Part shown: positions 1 to 9,647 of the stretch, piece after piece
How positions within the stretch are numbered: position 1 is the first letter of the stretch
Layout of the letters: each line of letters starts with the position of its first letter
Source of the DNA: Delftia sp. PS-11
GTDB lineage: Bacteria; Pseudomonadota; Gammaproteobacteria; Burkholderiales; Burkholderiaceae_C
DNA length: 64,000 nucleotides
Direction: 5' to 3'
Assembly (NCBI RefSeq): GCF_029870285.1
Contig: NZ_JACSYA010000016.1
Span: 52,029 to 116,028 of the forward strand
Notes under the pieces: model-generated
What the model saw: only the letters and a program-made list of their open reading frames with translations
Database searches by the model: none
Told to the model about the DNA's origin: nothing
Made by a program: the position numbers and the translations under genes

Positions 1-171
1 CTCGAAGCGCAGCATGCGCTCCGCAGGCGGTGGCGATCCCGTCATCCAGCCCAGCCTGGCGGGGTCGCTGGCATCGGCGTCGGGAAAGGAGGGCTGTGGG
101 TGCGGGTTGGCCACGGCTGTGCCAAGAGAGAGCGCGCAGACCAGTGCGCCCATGAGATGTGTCAGCTGCAT
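1..171 (-). CDS. Serine hydrolase (beta-lactamase-like), N-terminal 57 residues only
   Basis: The minus strand is open from an ATG at 171 to the window edge, so the gene is cut by the window. The product starts with a Sec-type signal peptide (MQLTHLMGALVCALSLGTAV, cleavage near ALA/ANP). The mature start follows, containing the run LGWMTGSPPPAERMLRFE. A GWM-G-PPP-R-F segment near the N-terminus is, as I recall, typical of secreted penicillin-binding-like serine hydrolases related to 6-aminohexanoate-dimer hydrolase; this is family knowledge. The catalytic SxxK and YxN motifs lie outside the window, so activity cannot be judged. It is probably periplasmic. It lies 48 bp downstream of the reductase gene on the same strand and could be co-transcribed with it. 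Confidence 0.6.
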   Translation of the reverse strand, partial: MQLTHLMGALVCALSLGTAVANPHPQPSFPDADASDPARLGWMTGSPPPAERMLRFE

Positions 172-218
172 GGCGGCAACCATACTACGGTTGCCGCCAT
201 GTGCCGCACATCTGAAAA

Positions 219-1241
219 TCAGGCCCAGCCTTCGAGAACCAGCTTGCCGCGCGCCTTGCCCGACTCGATCAGTGCATGGGCTTGGCGCAGGTTGGCTGCG
301 TTGATGGGGCCCATGCGCCGGTCCAGCGTACTGCGGATCAGCCCGGCGTCCACCAGCGCAGCGACTTCGGTCAGCAACTGGTGTTGTCCTATCATGTCCT
401 CCGTGCCAAAAAGCGAGCGCGTGAACATCAGTTCCCAGTGGATGGACACGGCCTTGCGCTTGAACACCGTGGCATCGAGGCTGGCAGGATCATCGATCAG
501 GGCAAACCGGCCCTGAGGCGCGATGGCCTCGACAATCTGGGGCAGGTGTCTGTCAGTCTGGGTCAGGCTGGCGATGCAGTCTACCGAGGCATGGCCGATG
601 CGGCGCAGTTCCTCGGTCAGTGGCAGGCTGTGGTCGATCACATGGTGGGCGCCAAGCGAACGCACCCATGACTGGGTTTCTGGCCGTGAGGCTGTGCCGA
701 TGACCGTCAGGCTGGTCAGCCGGGCTGCCAGCTGGACCAGAATGGAGCCCACGCCACCTGCAGCGCCGATGACGAGCAGGCTTTTGCGCTCAGGCCGCTT
801 GCCAGGCGCGATGCCCAGGCGGTCAAACAGCATCTCCCACGCCGTGATCGCGGTCAATGGCAGCGCTGCGGCTTCGGCAAAGTCCAGCGATGCAGGTGCA
901 TGGCCGACGATGCGCTCGTCCACCAGATGCAGTTCGCTGTTCGTGCCCTGGCGTGCAATCGACCCTGCGTACCAGACGCGATCGCCCGGCCTGAACAGGG
1001 TGACGTCAGGGCCCACGGCACGCACGATGCCGCTGGCATCCCAGCCCAGGACTTTGAATTCGGGGCCGTCGCTGCTGCGCGATGCGCTGGCACGTACCTT
1101 GGTATCTACGGGGTTGACGGATACGGCCCTGACCTCTACCAGCAGGTCGCGGCCTGTCGCAACGGGATCGGGCAGGGTGATGTCGAGCAGGGACTCGGGG
1201 TGGTCGATGGGAAGGGCGCTCTGGTAGCCAACGGCTTTCAT
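219..1241 (-). CDS. Zinc-type alcohol dehydrogenase / quinone oxidoreductase-like protein (MDR superfamily)
   Basis: This is a cytoplasmic medium-chain dehydrogenase/reductase of 340 residues, the usual length for the ZADH1/quinone oxidoreductase group. The GroES-like N-terminal domain carries VNPVDTKVR and GWDASGIVRAVG. The Rossmann domain has the NAD(P)-binding loop GAAGGVGSILVQLA around residues 155-168. Structural zinc cysteines are absent, so a zinc-independent NADPH-dependent reductase is likely; the substrate is unknown. I chose the ATG at 1241 (MKAVGYQ) because homologues begin there. An ATG at 1280 would add 13 residues, and neither has a strong Shine-Dalgarno. It is transcribed divergently from a LysR gene 117 bp away, the usual arrangement for a LysR target. 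Confidence 0.9.
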   Translation of the reverse strand: MKAVGYQSALPIDHPESLLDITLPDPVATGRDLLVEVRAVSVNPVDTKVRASASRSSDGPEFKVLGWDASGIVRAVGPDVTLFRPGDRVWYAGSIARQGTNSELHLVDERIVGHAPASLDFAEAAALPLTAITAWEMLFDRLGIAPGKRPERKSLLVIGAAGGVGSILVQLAARLTSLTVIGTASRPETQSWVRSLGAHHVIDHSLPLTEELRRIGHASVDCIASLTQTDRHLPQIVEAIAPQGRFALIDDPASLDATVFKRKAVSIHWELMFTRSLFGTEDMIGQHQLLTEVAALVDAGLIRSTLDRRMGPINAANLRQAHALIESGKARGKLVLEGWA

Positions 1242-1358
1242 GGTGTATTCCGGAAACAGCAGTGAAGAAGAGGCTGCCATCTTGTCTTTGATAGTTATTT
1301 TTTTAAATATCTTTGCATTTGAAAAAATATTCAAAAATTCATTGAAAATGAAAGCCTT

Positions 1359-2270
1359 ATGAAAAGCCTGCAGGACCTGGACATCTTTGTGCGTACAGCT
1401 GACAGCGGCAGCCTGTCCGCCACTGCGCGGGCACTGGACCTTACGCCTGCTGCCGCCAGTGCGGCGCTCAAGCGGCTGGAAGCTGAACTGGGCGTCGCTC
1501 TGTTGGTGCGCTCGACGCGCAGCCTGCGGCTCACGCAGGAAGGCGGGTTGTTTTTGGAGCATTGCCGCGTTGCATTGGATGGCCTGAAACAGGCGCGCGA
1601 CCTGCTCGCAGGTGGGCAGGGCAGGTTGCGTGGCGTGTTGCAGCTGGCCGCTCCATCAGACCTGGGACGCAATGTGCTCATGCCCTGGCTGGATGCGTTC
1701 CAGCAGTTGCATGAGGGCGTAGATCTGCGCCTGCATCTGTCTGACCGCATGGCCAATGTCTACAGCGAACCGGTGGATGCGGCCTTCCGCTATGGACAGT
1801 CTCAGGACTCCTCACTGGTCGCATTGCCTCTATCGGACACGCACCGCCGTGTGCTGTGCGCAGCCCCCTCCTATCTGCAAAAGCGCGGTGTCCCCGGCTC
1901 TCCGGTGGACCTGGTGGACCACGACTGCCTGTGCTTCATGCTGGGCGAGGACGTTCATGACCGCTGGAGCTTCTGGCGGGGGCAGGGCGAGCCCGTGCAG
2001 GTGCGTGTGCGCGGGCGCAATGTCGCCAACGATGGCGATGCCGTGCGGCGCTGGGCCGTGGCTGGACGGGGCATTGCCTACAAATCATTTTTCGACGTCG
2101 CCGAAGATCTGGCTCAGGGGCGCCTGCAGGCGCTGTGCACCGATTGGACGACAGAGCCGGTACCACTCTTTCTGGTGGCTCCGACCCGCAGGCAGTTCAC
2201 GCCGCTGGTGCGCGCGCTGCGGGATTTTGTGGCGCTTCGGCTGGCGGAGCTGGAAAAATTCCAACCTTGA
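1359..2270 (+). CDS. LysR-family transcriptional regulator
   Basis: 303 residues, full length for the family. The N-terminal winged helix-turn-helix spans roughly residues 1-60 (LDIFVRTADSGSLSATARAL, then LTPAAASAALKRLEAELG). It is followed by a periplasmic-binding-protein-like effector domain (PSDLGRNVLMPWL, FRYGQSQDSSLVALPL). It is divergent from the MDR reductase gene across a 117-bp, AT-rich intergenic region where it probably binds. It most likely controls that reductase and itself, with an unknown co-inducer. Confidence 0.93.
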   Translation: MKSLQDLDIFVRTADSGSLSATARALDLTPAAASAALKRLEAELGVALLVRSTRSLRLTQEGGLFLEHCRVALDGLKQARDLLAGGQGRLRGVLQLAAPSDLGRNVLMPWLDAFQQLHEGVDLRLHLSDRMANVYSEPVDAAFRYGQSQDSSLVALPLSDTHRRVLCAAPSYLQKRGVPGSPVDLVDHDCLCFMLGEDVHDRWSFWRGQGEPVQVRVRGRNVANDGDAVRRWAVAGRGIAYKSFFDVAEDLAQGRLQALCTDWTTEPVPLFLVAPTRRQFTPLVRALRDFVALRLAELEKFQP

Positions 2271-2274
2271 GGCG

Positions 2275-3066
2275 TCAAATGCCGGGTGGCAGCACCACAG
2301 GGCCGTGCACATGGTGCTCAGGGCAGACCTGCCGCGCCAGCACATGGGTCTCGATCACCTGTGCCACATTGTCGGCTACCAGCCGCCCATACCAGACCCC
2401 CTCAGGATAGACGATGGCCAGCGGACCATGATTGCAGGGGTACTGGCAACTGGTCTGCAGCAGGCGCAGCCGGCTGCGCAGTTTCTGGCGGGCCTGCACT
2501 GCATCGCCAAGGCTTTGCCATACTGCCAGCGCGCCAAGCGCCGTGCAGCGGGGGCCTGTGCAGACCAGTGCGTGATGCTGGTGCTCAGGCACCTGCGACC
2601 AGGCGTCAGGATCGTTTTGCCAGCGCTCCCCCGCCAGCTCGGCGACATCCGGCGCCTGCGCGGCTTGCGCTATCTGCTGCAGCAGTATTGGGGGCAAACC
2701 GGAAGAATTCAGCAGCGTGTCGGCAAACCGTATCTGTATGTCTGGCTGCGCCTGCGCCGCACGCCAGCGCATGGCCAGCTTGTGCAGCCAGCGCAGCAGG
2801 GCGGGTTCGTCGGGGGCAAACACAGGCAGCACGATGATGGAGCGTGCGGGCATGCACTGCTGCAGCGCTTCTGGCAGCGATGGCGCAGCCTTGTCCACGA
2901 AGGCTGCGACGAGCTTGCAGCCTGGGGGCAGCCGGGGGCGCAGAGCTTCTGCCAGCGCGATCAGGCTTTGCCGCGAGGCAGCGCCGGCACCGCCTCGGCC
3001 CAGCAAGACCACGGCATGCTGCACCTGGGGTGCGGCAAGGCAGGAGATATCGTCAAGAGAGTGCAT
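2275..3066 (-). CDS. CbiX-like sirohydrochlorin/cobalt chelatase-type protein fused to a [2Fe-2S] ferredoxin-like domain
   Basis: The product is about 263 residues. The N-terminal half (HAVVLLGRGGAGAASRQSLI) resembles CbiX/sirohydrochlorin chelatase. The C-terminal half has the thioredoxin-fold ferredoxin cysteine pattern: CTGPRC at about residue 175, then CQYPC some 35 residues later, followed by HGPLAIVYPEGVWYG. This fusion is common at the end of betaproteobacterial B12 uptake operons and probably handles corrinoid cobalt or reduction; its exact role is inferred. The ATG at 3066 lies inside the end of the ATPase gene (14-bp overlap), which indicates translational coupling. Upstream in-frame codons up to 3132 are read by the ATPase gene and are less likely starts. 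Confidence 0.82.
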   Translation of the reverse strand: MHSLDDISCLAAPQVQHAVVLLGRGGAGAASRQSLIALAEALRPRLPPGCKLVAAFVDKAAPSLPEALQQCMPARSIIVLPVFAPDEPALLRWLHKLAMRWRAAQAQPDIQIRFADTLLNSSGLPPILLQQIAQAAQAPDVAELAGERWQNDPDAWSQVPEHQHHALVCTGPRCTALGALAVWQSLGDAVQARQKLRSRLRLLQTSCQYPCNHGPLAIVYPEGVWYGRLVADNVAQVIETHVLARQVCPEHHVHGPVVLPPGI

Positions 3067-3826
3067 CGGGGATGAAACTGATGCGCAGCCGGCCGGTGGC
3101 TGCATGGGTATCGACTTCCGCACGAACGCCATAGACCTGCCAGATGGTGGCCGGCGTCAGAACCTGGGCCGGTGTGCCCTGGGCAACGATGCGGCCCTGC
3201 TCCATCAGGCAGAGGCGGTCGCAGTAATACGCTGCGATGTTGAGGTCATGCAACGCGACGATGGAGCTGATGGCCAACCTGCGCACCAGCGCCATCAGCT
3301 CCAGCTGGTGGCGGATGTCCAGGTGGTTGGTGGGTTCGTCCAGCAGCATCAGGCGCGGCTGCTGGGCCAGCGCCCTTGCCACGAGCACGCGCTGCTTTTC
3401 TCCGCCAGAGAGGCTGGCGAAGCGGCGCTCCTCCAGACCGGCAGCGCCCACCTGAGCCAAGGCCTGGCTGACACATGCAAGGTCTTGCGCGCTGTCGCCC
3501 GCCCAGGCGGATTGGTGGGGGATACGGCCCATCATGACCGCCTCGTGCACAGTGAAGTCAAAGCTTTGCGGCGGCTCCTGTGCCAGCACCGATACCTGAG
3601 CGGCAAACTGCCTGGGCGTCATCTCTCTGATGTCACGCTGCTCCAGCAGCACGCAGCCGGCATCGGGCTTGAGAACGCGGTAGAGCATGCGCAGCAGCGT
3701 GGATTTGCCGCTGCCGTTAGGGCCGATGAGCCCCAGGCATTCTCCGTTTTCCAGCGCCAGGCTGGCCTCTGAAACGATGCGCCGGTTCTCGGCACTCCAG
3801 GACAGCTGGCAGGCTTTCAGCATCAT
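3053..3826 (-). CDS. ABC transporter ATP-binding protein, iron-siderophore/cobalamin (FecE/BtuD) type
   Basis: 257 residues. Walker A is GPNGSGKST (residues about 35-43). The Q-loop is followed by the signature LSGGEKQRV, Walker B LMLLDEPTNHLD and the H-switch ALHDLNIAA. It powers import of a chelate through the permease encoded immediately upstream. The start overlaps the permease stop as ATGA. Because the operon begins with a cobalamin riboswitch, a corrinoid substrate is the best inference; motif-wise a siderophore would look the same. Confidence 0.95.
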   Translation of the reverse strand: MMLKACQLSWSAENRRIVSEASLALENGECLGLIGPNGSGKSTLLRMLYRVLKPDAGCVLLEQRDIREMTPRQFAAQVSVLAQEPPQSFDFTVHEAVMMGRIPHQSAWAGDSAQDLACVSQALAQVGAAGLEERRFASLSGGEKQRVLVARALAQQPRLMLLDEPTNHLDIRHQLELMALVRRLAISSIVALHDLNIAAYYCDRLCLMEQGRIVAQGTPAQVLTPATIWQVYGVRAEVDTHAATGRLRISFIPDALS

Positions 3827-4914
3827 GCGCTGCGCTCCGTAAGGACCGGCTGGCGAACCAGCATCCAGACGAAAAAAGGCCCGCCTATCAGCGAAGTGAT
3901 CACGCCGACGGGCAGCTCCATCGGTGCGAAAGCCACGCGCGCCACCAGATCCACCAGAACCAGCAGCAAGGCGCCGGCCAGTGCTGCCACGGGCAATACG
4001 CGGCGGTGGTCCGTGCCCACCAGCATGCGCGCAGCATGCGGCACAATCAGTCCTACGAAGCCGATGGCCCCACTGACGGCAACCATGGTGCCCGTCAACA
4101 GCGAAACAGCAAGGAAGAGGGCGCGCCGCAGCCGGGCCGTATCCACACCCAGAGTAGCGGCCGTTTCATCGCCTGCCAATAGCGCGTTGAGCTCACGCGC
4201 CTGCAGGCCCAGCCAGATCAGGCCGGCCGCCAGTACGCCTGCAGGCATGCCAAGCTCCTGCCACTGCGTGCCAGCCAGGCTGCCCAGCGTCCAGGTCAGC
4301 AAGGCGCTGGCCAGATCGCGCTGGCCTGAGGACAGCGTGATCAGGCTGGTCACTCCCGCCAGCACATAGCCGATGGCCACGCCCCCCAGGATCAGGCGTG
4401 TGGCGTGGATACGGCCATGGGAACGGGCCAGCAGATAAACGGCCACCGTGGCAGCCAGCGCACCGGCAAAAGCCCCGGCGGTGAGCGCGTACATGCCGGC
4501 AGATGCCAGCGCCCCAAAGGCCAGAACAGACACTGCTCCCACCGAAGCGCCCGACGACACGCCCAGCAGATAAGGATCTGCCAGCGGGTTGCGCACCATG
4601 GCCTGCATGATGGTGCCGACCACGGCCAGGCCCGCCCCCACAAGAGCGGCCAGCAGTACACGCGGCATGCGGATCAGCCAGACGATCTGCTGATGCTGCT
4701 GGCTGATGCCATCGAGCAGCGGCAACGGTCCGGTGGATATTCCAAGGGTCTGCAACAGCCTGCTGGCAGCAATGCGCCAGACCGTGCTGGCCGGCATGTC
4801 CACCGAGCCCCAGGTGATGGCCAGCGTCATCGCCAGCAGCAGGACTGCACACAGCAGCAGGCACCAGGCGCCGGCACCGGGTGGTCCTGGCCGGAGCATG
4901 TCAGTGCGTGCCAT
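3823..4914 (-). CDS. FecCD/BtuC-type ABC transporter permease
   Basis: 363 residues from the ATG at 4914, rich in hydrophobic helices (about ten expected for the family). Diagnostic family segments are visible: RMPRVLLAALVGAGLAVVG, QAMVRNPLADPYLLGVSSGA, GAIGFVGLIVPHAARMLVG and LPVGVITSLIGGPFFVWML. This inner-membrane channel pairs with the neighbouring ATPase. I chose MARTDM at 4914 because it overlaps the end of the binding-protein gene by 14 bp. The longer open frame to 5004 only reads back through that gene. Confidence 0.95.
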   Translation of the reverse strand: MARTDMLRPGPPGAGAWCLLLCAVLLLAMTLAITWGSVDMPASTVWRIAASRLLQTLGISTGPLPLLDGISQQHQQIVWLIRMPRVLLAALVGAGLAVVGTIMQAMVRNPLADPYLLGVSSGASVGAVSVLAFGALASAGMYALTAGAFAGALAATVAVYLLARSHGRIHATRLILGGVAIGYVLAGVTSLITLSSGQRDLASALLTWTLGSLAGTQWQELGMPAGVLAAGLIWLGLQARELNALLAGDETAATLGVDTARLRRALFLAVSLLTGTMVAVSGAIGFVGLIVPHAARMLVGTDHRRVLPVAALAGALLLVLVDLVARVAFAPMELPVGVITSLIGGPFFVWMLVRQPVLTERSA

Positions 4915-5953
4915 GGCCCTGCGCCGGTATGCGGTCGGGGTGCATTGCGCCGGCCAGGGCCCTGGCCCGTGCAATGTTGCGTGGCCCTGGGGTGGCCTCG
5001 GCATAGCTCATCACGAAAAAGCGCTGCTCGCGGATGGCTTCGACGCCAGCGAGCTCCGGTTTGGAGCGCAGGAAATCGATCTTACCCTGGGCGTTGGGCT
5101 GGCCGTAGTCGATGATCACGATCCACTGGGGGTTGCGCTGCACCACGTCCTCCCAGTTGCCTGCCGGCCAGTTGCTGGCAATGTCATCGAAGATGTTGCG
5201 TCCGCCAGCCTCATCGATCATGGCCCGTGGCATGCCATAGCGGCCCACGGTCACGGGAATGTCACGTCCGCTGTCATAGACGAAGACACGGGGGCGTTCA
5301 CTGTCTTGCAGTCCCTGCATGCGCTGGCGCAAATCCTGCAGATTGCCCTCCAGCCCCTGTACCAGCTGCGATGCATGTGCGTCGATGCGGAAAATGCGGC
5401 CCAGATTGCGCAGGTCGGTCAGTCCATCTTCCAGTGCCACCTGGCTTCGCGGCCCGACACGGATGCAGGATTCGGACAGGACGTAGGAAGCGATGCCATG
5501 GCGCTCCAGCAGTTCGGGGGTCACCTGGCCTTGTCGGAATCCGTAGCTCCAGCCGCCGAAGACGAAGTCCGCAGAAGCCCCCACAATGGCTTCCAGGTTC
5601 ATCTCTCGTTCGGCGAGCCGTGGAACGCGTTCGAGCTGCCCGCGCAGTGCCGGATCGATTTCCTTGGCTGCCGTGATGCCGCTGTACCCCACGAGCCGGT
5701 CGCCCAGGCCCAGAAAGAGGAACATCTCGGTGATGTTCACATCGTGCGTCACAGCCCGCTTCGGCGCGCTGGCGTAGCGCACCGGGCTGCCACAGACATC
5801 GACCGTGACAGCCTGTACAGCATCGGCTGCCGCAGCATCGGCTGCCGCAGCGCTGGCTGTCGACGCTTGCGGCGCCGCTGCCTCGTTGCGTGAACAGCCG
5901 CCCAGCAACAAGGCGGCAGTCAGGCAGGCGGCATGCAAGTGCAGGCGCACCAT
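4901..5953 (-). CDS. Substrate-binding lipoprotein of a cobalamin/iron-chelate ABC transporter (BtuF/FecB-like)
   Basis: 350 residues. The N-terminal lipoprotein signal has the lipobox LLGGC (Cys at about residue 19), followed by an Ala-rich linker. The mature part has the helical-backbone TroA-like fold features, such as RAVTHDVNITEMFLFLGLGDRLVGY near the start and IDYGQPNAQGKIDFLRSKPELAGVEA near the end. It captures the substrate in the periplasm for the permease/ATPase pair. It lies 5 bp after the TonB receptor stop in one operon behind a B12 riboswitch, which is why I prefer a corrinoid over iron. Confidence 0.92.
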   Translation of the reverse strand: MVRLHLHAACLTAALLLGGCSRNEAAAPQASTASAAAADAAAADAVQAVTVDVCGSPVRYASAPKRAVTHDVNITEMFLFLGLGDRLVGYSGITAAKEIDPALRGQLERVPRLAEREMNLEAIVGASADFVFGGWSYGFRQGQVTPELLERHGIASYVLSESCIRVGPRSQVALEDGLTDLRNLGRIFRIDAHASQLVQGLEGNLQDLRQRMQGLQDSERPRVFVYDSGRDIPVTVGRYGMPRAMIDEAGGRNIFDDIASNWPAGNWEDVVQRNPQWIVIIDYGQPNAQGKIDFLRSKPELAGVEAIREQRFFVMSYAEATPGPRNIARARALAGAMHPDRIPAQGHGTH

Positions 5954-5958
5954 GGTGG

Positions 5959-8061
5959 TCAGAACCTGATATGGGCCGTGATCTCGAAACTGCGGCCCTG
6001 CCCGACGAGAAACTGGCTGCCGTAGCTGGAGCCGACATAGAACCTGTCGGCCAGATTGCGGCCAATCAGGCTCAGCGTAGTGCGCTGATCCATCTGCCAG
6101 CTGAGCGCGGCATCAGCCACGGTATAGGCCGGCAGAACAACGCTGTTGGCGTTGTTGGCGAATCTGTCGCCCACATGGCGCAGGCCTAAAGAGGCCTGCC
6201 ATGCGCCCACGCGGTAGTGTCCCCACAGGTTGGCGGTGGTCCTGGGAACATTCAGCGGGCGGTTGCCTGCACGATTGCCGCCAGCCTCGATGAGCTGGTC
6301 GAACCTGGCATCCACATACGCCAGATTCCCCTCCAGCCGCAGTGCGGGCGTGGCCTGGAACATGGCCGTGAACTCCGCGCCGCGCGAGGACTGGCGGCCG
6401 CCCTGGATGGAGATGGCGGGGCGCTCCGGATCGCGGGTGATGATGTCGTCTTTTTTGATATCGAACACGGCCAGCGTCCATTCGCCGCGTCCGCCAGCCA
6501 CTTGCTGCTTGATACCTACCTCGGCCTGGCGCCCTTTGCTCAGTGCATAGGAGCGGTTGGCCAGATTCAGGGAAACCAGACTGGTGACAGGATCATGGCC
6601 CATGCTGACCTGGCCATAGACATGGGTATTGCCCGCCAGCGCATAGGTCAGGCCCAGCCGCCAGGAGTTGGCGCCCAGCGTCTTGTCGAAATCAGTGCCC
6701 GCCACCAGTTCGTGGCGCGCAAAGCTGTAGACATCGCGGCGCAGTCCTGCCATGGCCAGCCAGCGGTCATTGATGCGCCATGCATCCTCCAGGTAAAGCG
6801 CATGCTGGGTGACGCCGGTTTCTGTCTTGGGCGCCGTGACATCCGGACTGGCCCAGCTGCCATGCACGGGATCCCAGGCAGAAACCGTGGAAGCGCCGCC
6901 GTACGGCGAGTTGTTGGACAGCCGCAGGTTGATGCGCGCGGCCTCCCAGCCCATGGCAACCTGGTGCGCACCCCAGTCCATGTTCAGACCCAGGCGATTG
7001 CCGGTCTGCTCCAGGTCATGCAAAATTTCCAGGTAGTCCGAACGCGCCACGGTGGCGGTGCGAGGGTTGAAAGCATAGGACTCAATGTTGCGCCAACGGC
7101 GGTCAGACTGCACGTGGTAGAGCTCGTTGCGCACCGTCAGCCAGTCATTGGCCTTCCATTGCAGTTTGGCGCGCATGCGCTCATCTACATAGCGCACGAT
7201 ACTGTCATCGGCGTTGTAGTTGATATCGCGCAGCGACTGCACCACCTTGCCATCCACGCCCGGAGTACCCCAGTAGCGGCTGGGATTTTGCACGCTGCGG
7301 TCGGCAATCAGATCCACCTGAAGCTCGCTGGTCGGCTGAAAACGCAGCGTGCTCATGAACTTGCCGCTGCGCGAGTTGTCCAGATCGCGCTCCCCAGCGC
7401 TGCGGGTGGTGTAGCTGTCGATGCGGTAGCTGGCGTAAGTGCCCAGAGCACCCGTGGCACCCAGCCCCAGGCGCAGCGTATCGTTCGAGCCAGCTCCCAG
7501 CAATACTTCAGCCGAACTGGTGCGGCTGGGCTGCTTGCGCACGGCGTTGACAGTTGCGCCCATGGTGCCGCTGCCATACATCAGCGACGCAGGGCCGCGC
7601 AGCACGTCGATGCGCTCGTAGCCCCAGCTGTCGCCAGGGTAGGCTGTCGTGCCCGCAGCAACCCCCAGCACCATGCCGTCTTCTGCAACGCCGACAGAGT
7701 TCACGCCATAAAAACCCCGGCTGCTGAAGGCCAGGCCACCATTGCCAGGGGTGCCACCAGCGCTGAGCCCCACAGTCCGTGTGATGGCCTCTACAACGCC
7801 GTAGTCCGCCCGCTCCAGCATCTGCTCGGCAGATACGCCGTCCACGCTGGCTGGCACCTCCTGGTTTGATACGCCGGTATGGCTTGCCGCAGATGCTGGC
7901 AGTGCCAGCATACGGCCTGTGTGATCGGCCTGGCCGGATACCTGGACCAAGGGTAAAACGGTTTGCGCATGCGCTGGCATGCAGGAAAAAGCGCAGGCCA
8001 GGGCCAGCGGGCTCAGCCGGTACAGCACAGACCCGCGTGCGCGGGAAATCGAGAAATGCAT
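5959..8061 (-). CDS. TonB-dependent outer-membrane receptor, probably for cobalamin/corrinoids
   Basis: 700 residues from the ATG at 8061, with a signal peptide ending near MPAHA/Q. The plug domain follows (SASVDG-type segment, GVEAITRTVGLSAGGTPGNG, IDVLRGPASLMYGSG-like). The 22-strand barrel ends in an aromatic C-terminus (EITAHIRF), as expected for BamA-dependent insertion. It is the first gene behind a cobalamin riboswitch, so B12 represses it. The plug motif RGFYGVN and its length also fit siderophore receptors. The substrate call therefore rests mainly on the riboswitch and the CbiX-like neighbour. Confidence 0.92.
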   Translation of the reverse strand: MHFSISRARGSVLYRLSPLALACAFSCMPAHAQTVLPLVQVSGQADHTGRMLALPASAASHTGVSNQEVPASVDGVSAEQMLERADYGVVEAITRTVGLSAGGTPGNGGLAFSSRGFYGVNSVGVAEDGMVLGVAAGTTAYPGDSWGYERIDVLRGPASLMYGSGTMGATVNAVRKQPSRTSSAEVLLGAGSNDTLRLGLGATGALGTYASYRIDSYTTRSAGERDLDNSRSGKFMSTLRFQPTSELQVDLIADRSVQNPSRYWGTPGVDGKVVQSLRDINYNADDSIVRYVDERMRAKLQWKANDWLTVRNELYHVQSDRRWRNIESYAFNPRTATVARSDYLEILHDLEQTGNRLGLNMDWGAHQVAMGWEAARINLRLSNNSPYGGASTVSAWDPVHGSWASPDVTAPKTETGVTQHALYLEDAWRINDRWLAMAGLRRDVYSFARHELVAGTDFDKTLGANSWRLGLTYALAGNTHVYGQVSMGHDPVTSLVSLNLANRSYALSKGRQAEVGIKQQVAGGRGEWTLAVFDIKKDDIITRDPERPAISIQGGRQSSRGAEFTAMFQATPALRLEGNLAYVDARFDQLIEAGGNRAGNRPLNVPRTTANLWGHYRVGAWQASLGLRHVGDRFANNANSVVLPAYTVADAALSWQMDQRTTLSLIGRNLADRFYVGSSYGSQFLVGQGRSFEITAHIRF

Positions 8062-8178
8062 TTCGAACACCAGTCTTCGACCGCCTGATGCGAAAGCAAG
8101 CCACGGGCACTTCTCCATCCCGCAAGGGAGGATCGAAAACCGGGCATTGCCATCTGCACCCCGCAGACAGTCGAGAAA

Positions 8179-8197
8179 GCGCCTGCCAGGCAGGCGC
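8179..8197 (-). terminator. Hairpin in the riboswitch expression platform
   Basis: A near-perfect GC palindrome (GCGCCTGCC/GGCAGGCGC arms) sits directly 3' of the riboswitch core on the minus strand. It is followed by TTTCTC. It could be an intrinsic terminator formed when B12 is bound. It might instead act on translation, because the T-run is short and interrupted. Confidence 0.5.
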
Positions 8198-8206
8198 GAA
8201 ACACAT

Positions 8207-8495
8207 CAGGCCGGTCTCCGGGCTCACAAGCGGCGGCAGAGCAGGGCGCTCATCCCGCCGGTATTCCGTCTTCCCAGCCCATGCGCACGGCTGCTGATGC
8301 AGCGCACGCCATGGCCCAGTGACGGCCCGCTGTCACCGGCAAAAGGCCGGCAGGCGGGCATGGAACACCTTGACTTGTCTACCGTTGCGGGGGCAGCCAA
8401 GGCATATGCAGCGGGCACACACGAAGCGCGCTGGCTGCAGTCACCTTGTTCCCGTTTCATCCACATGGCGGACATATGGACACCTGATGCACGGA
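8207..8495 (-). ncRNA. Cobalamin (B12) riboswitch
   Basis: Read on the minus strand, the leader of the TonB receptor gene contains the conserved B12-riboswitch blocks in order. These are a G-rich segment ACGGGAACAAGGTGACTGCA, then GCTGCCCCCGCAACGGTA, then a GTCACTGGGCC core matching the GCCACTG box, then CTGGGAAGACGG, and finally AGCCCGGAGACCGGCC at the 3' end. Adenosylcobalamin binding is known to shut down downstream uptake genes in this class. The element spans about 290 nt, larger than the minimum because of extended peripheral stems. The 5' limit is approximate. Confidence 0.93.
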
Positions 8496-8513
8496 TGCCT
8501 TTGCAGGCGGGGC

Positions 8514-8519
8514 ATTATA
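8514..8519 (-). promoter_or_regulatory. Probable -10 box (TATAAT) of the B12 uptake operon
   Basis: A perfect TATAAT on the minus strand lies about 20 nt upstream of the riboswitch core and 30 bp after the ada stop codon. No good -35 hexamer is seen at 16-18 bp, so the assignment rests on the -10 and the position. Confidence 0.45.
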
Positions 8520-8549
8520 GCCAGCAGCCTGCAACGCCAGTCCCTGGCG

Positions 8550-9617
<1,068 letters not shown>

Positions 9618-9647
9618 TGCGAAATCCTGCGATACCTTACGATGCCT

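Noticed and set aside
6217..7869. 550-codon plus-strand frame antisense to the TonB receptor
   Set aside because: Low-complexity His/Ala/Arg product; the opposite strand is a well-supported receptor.
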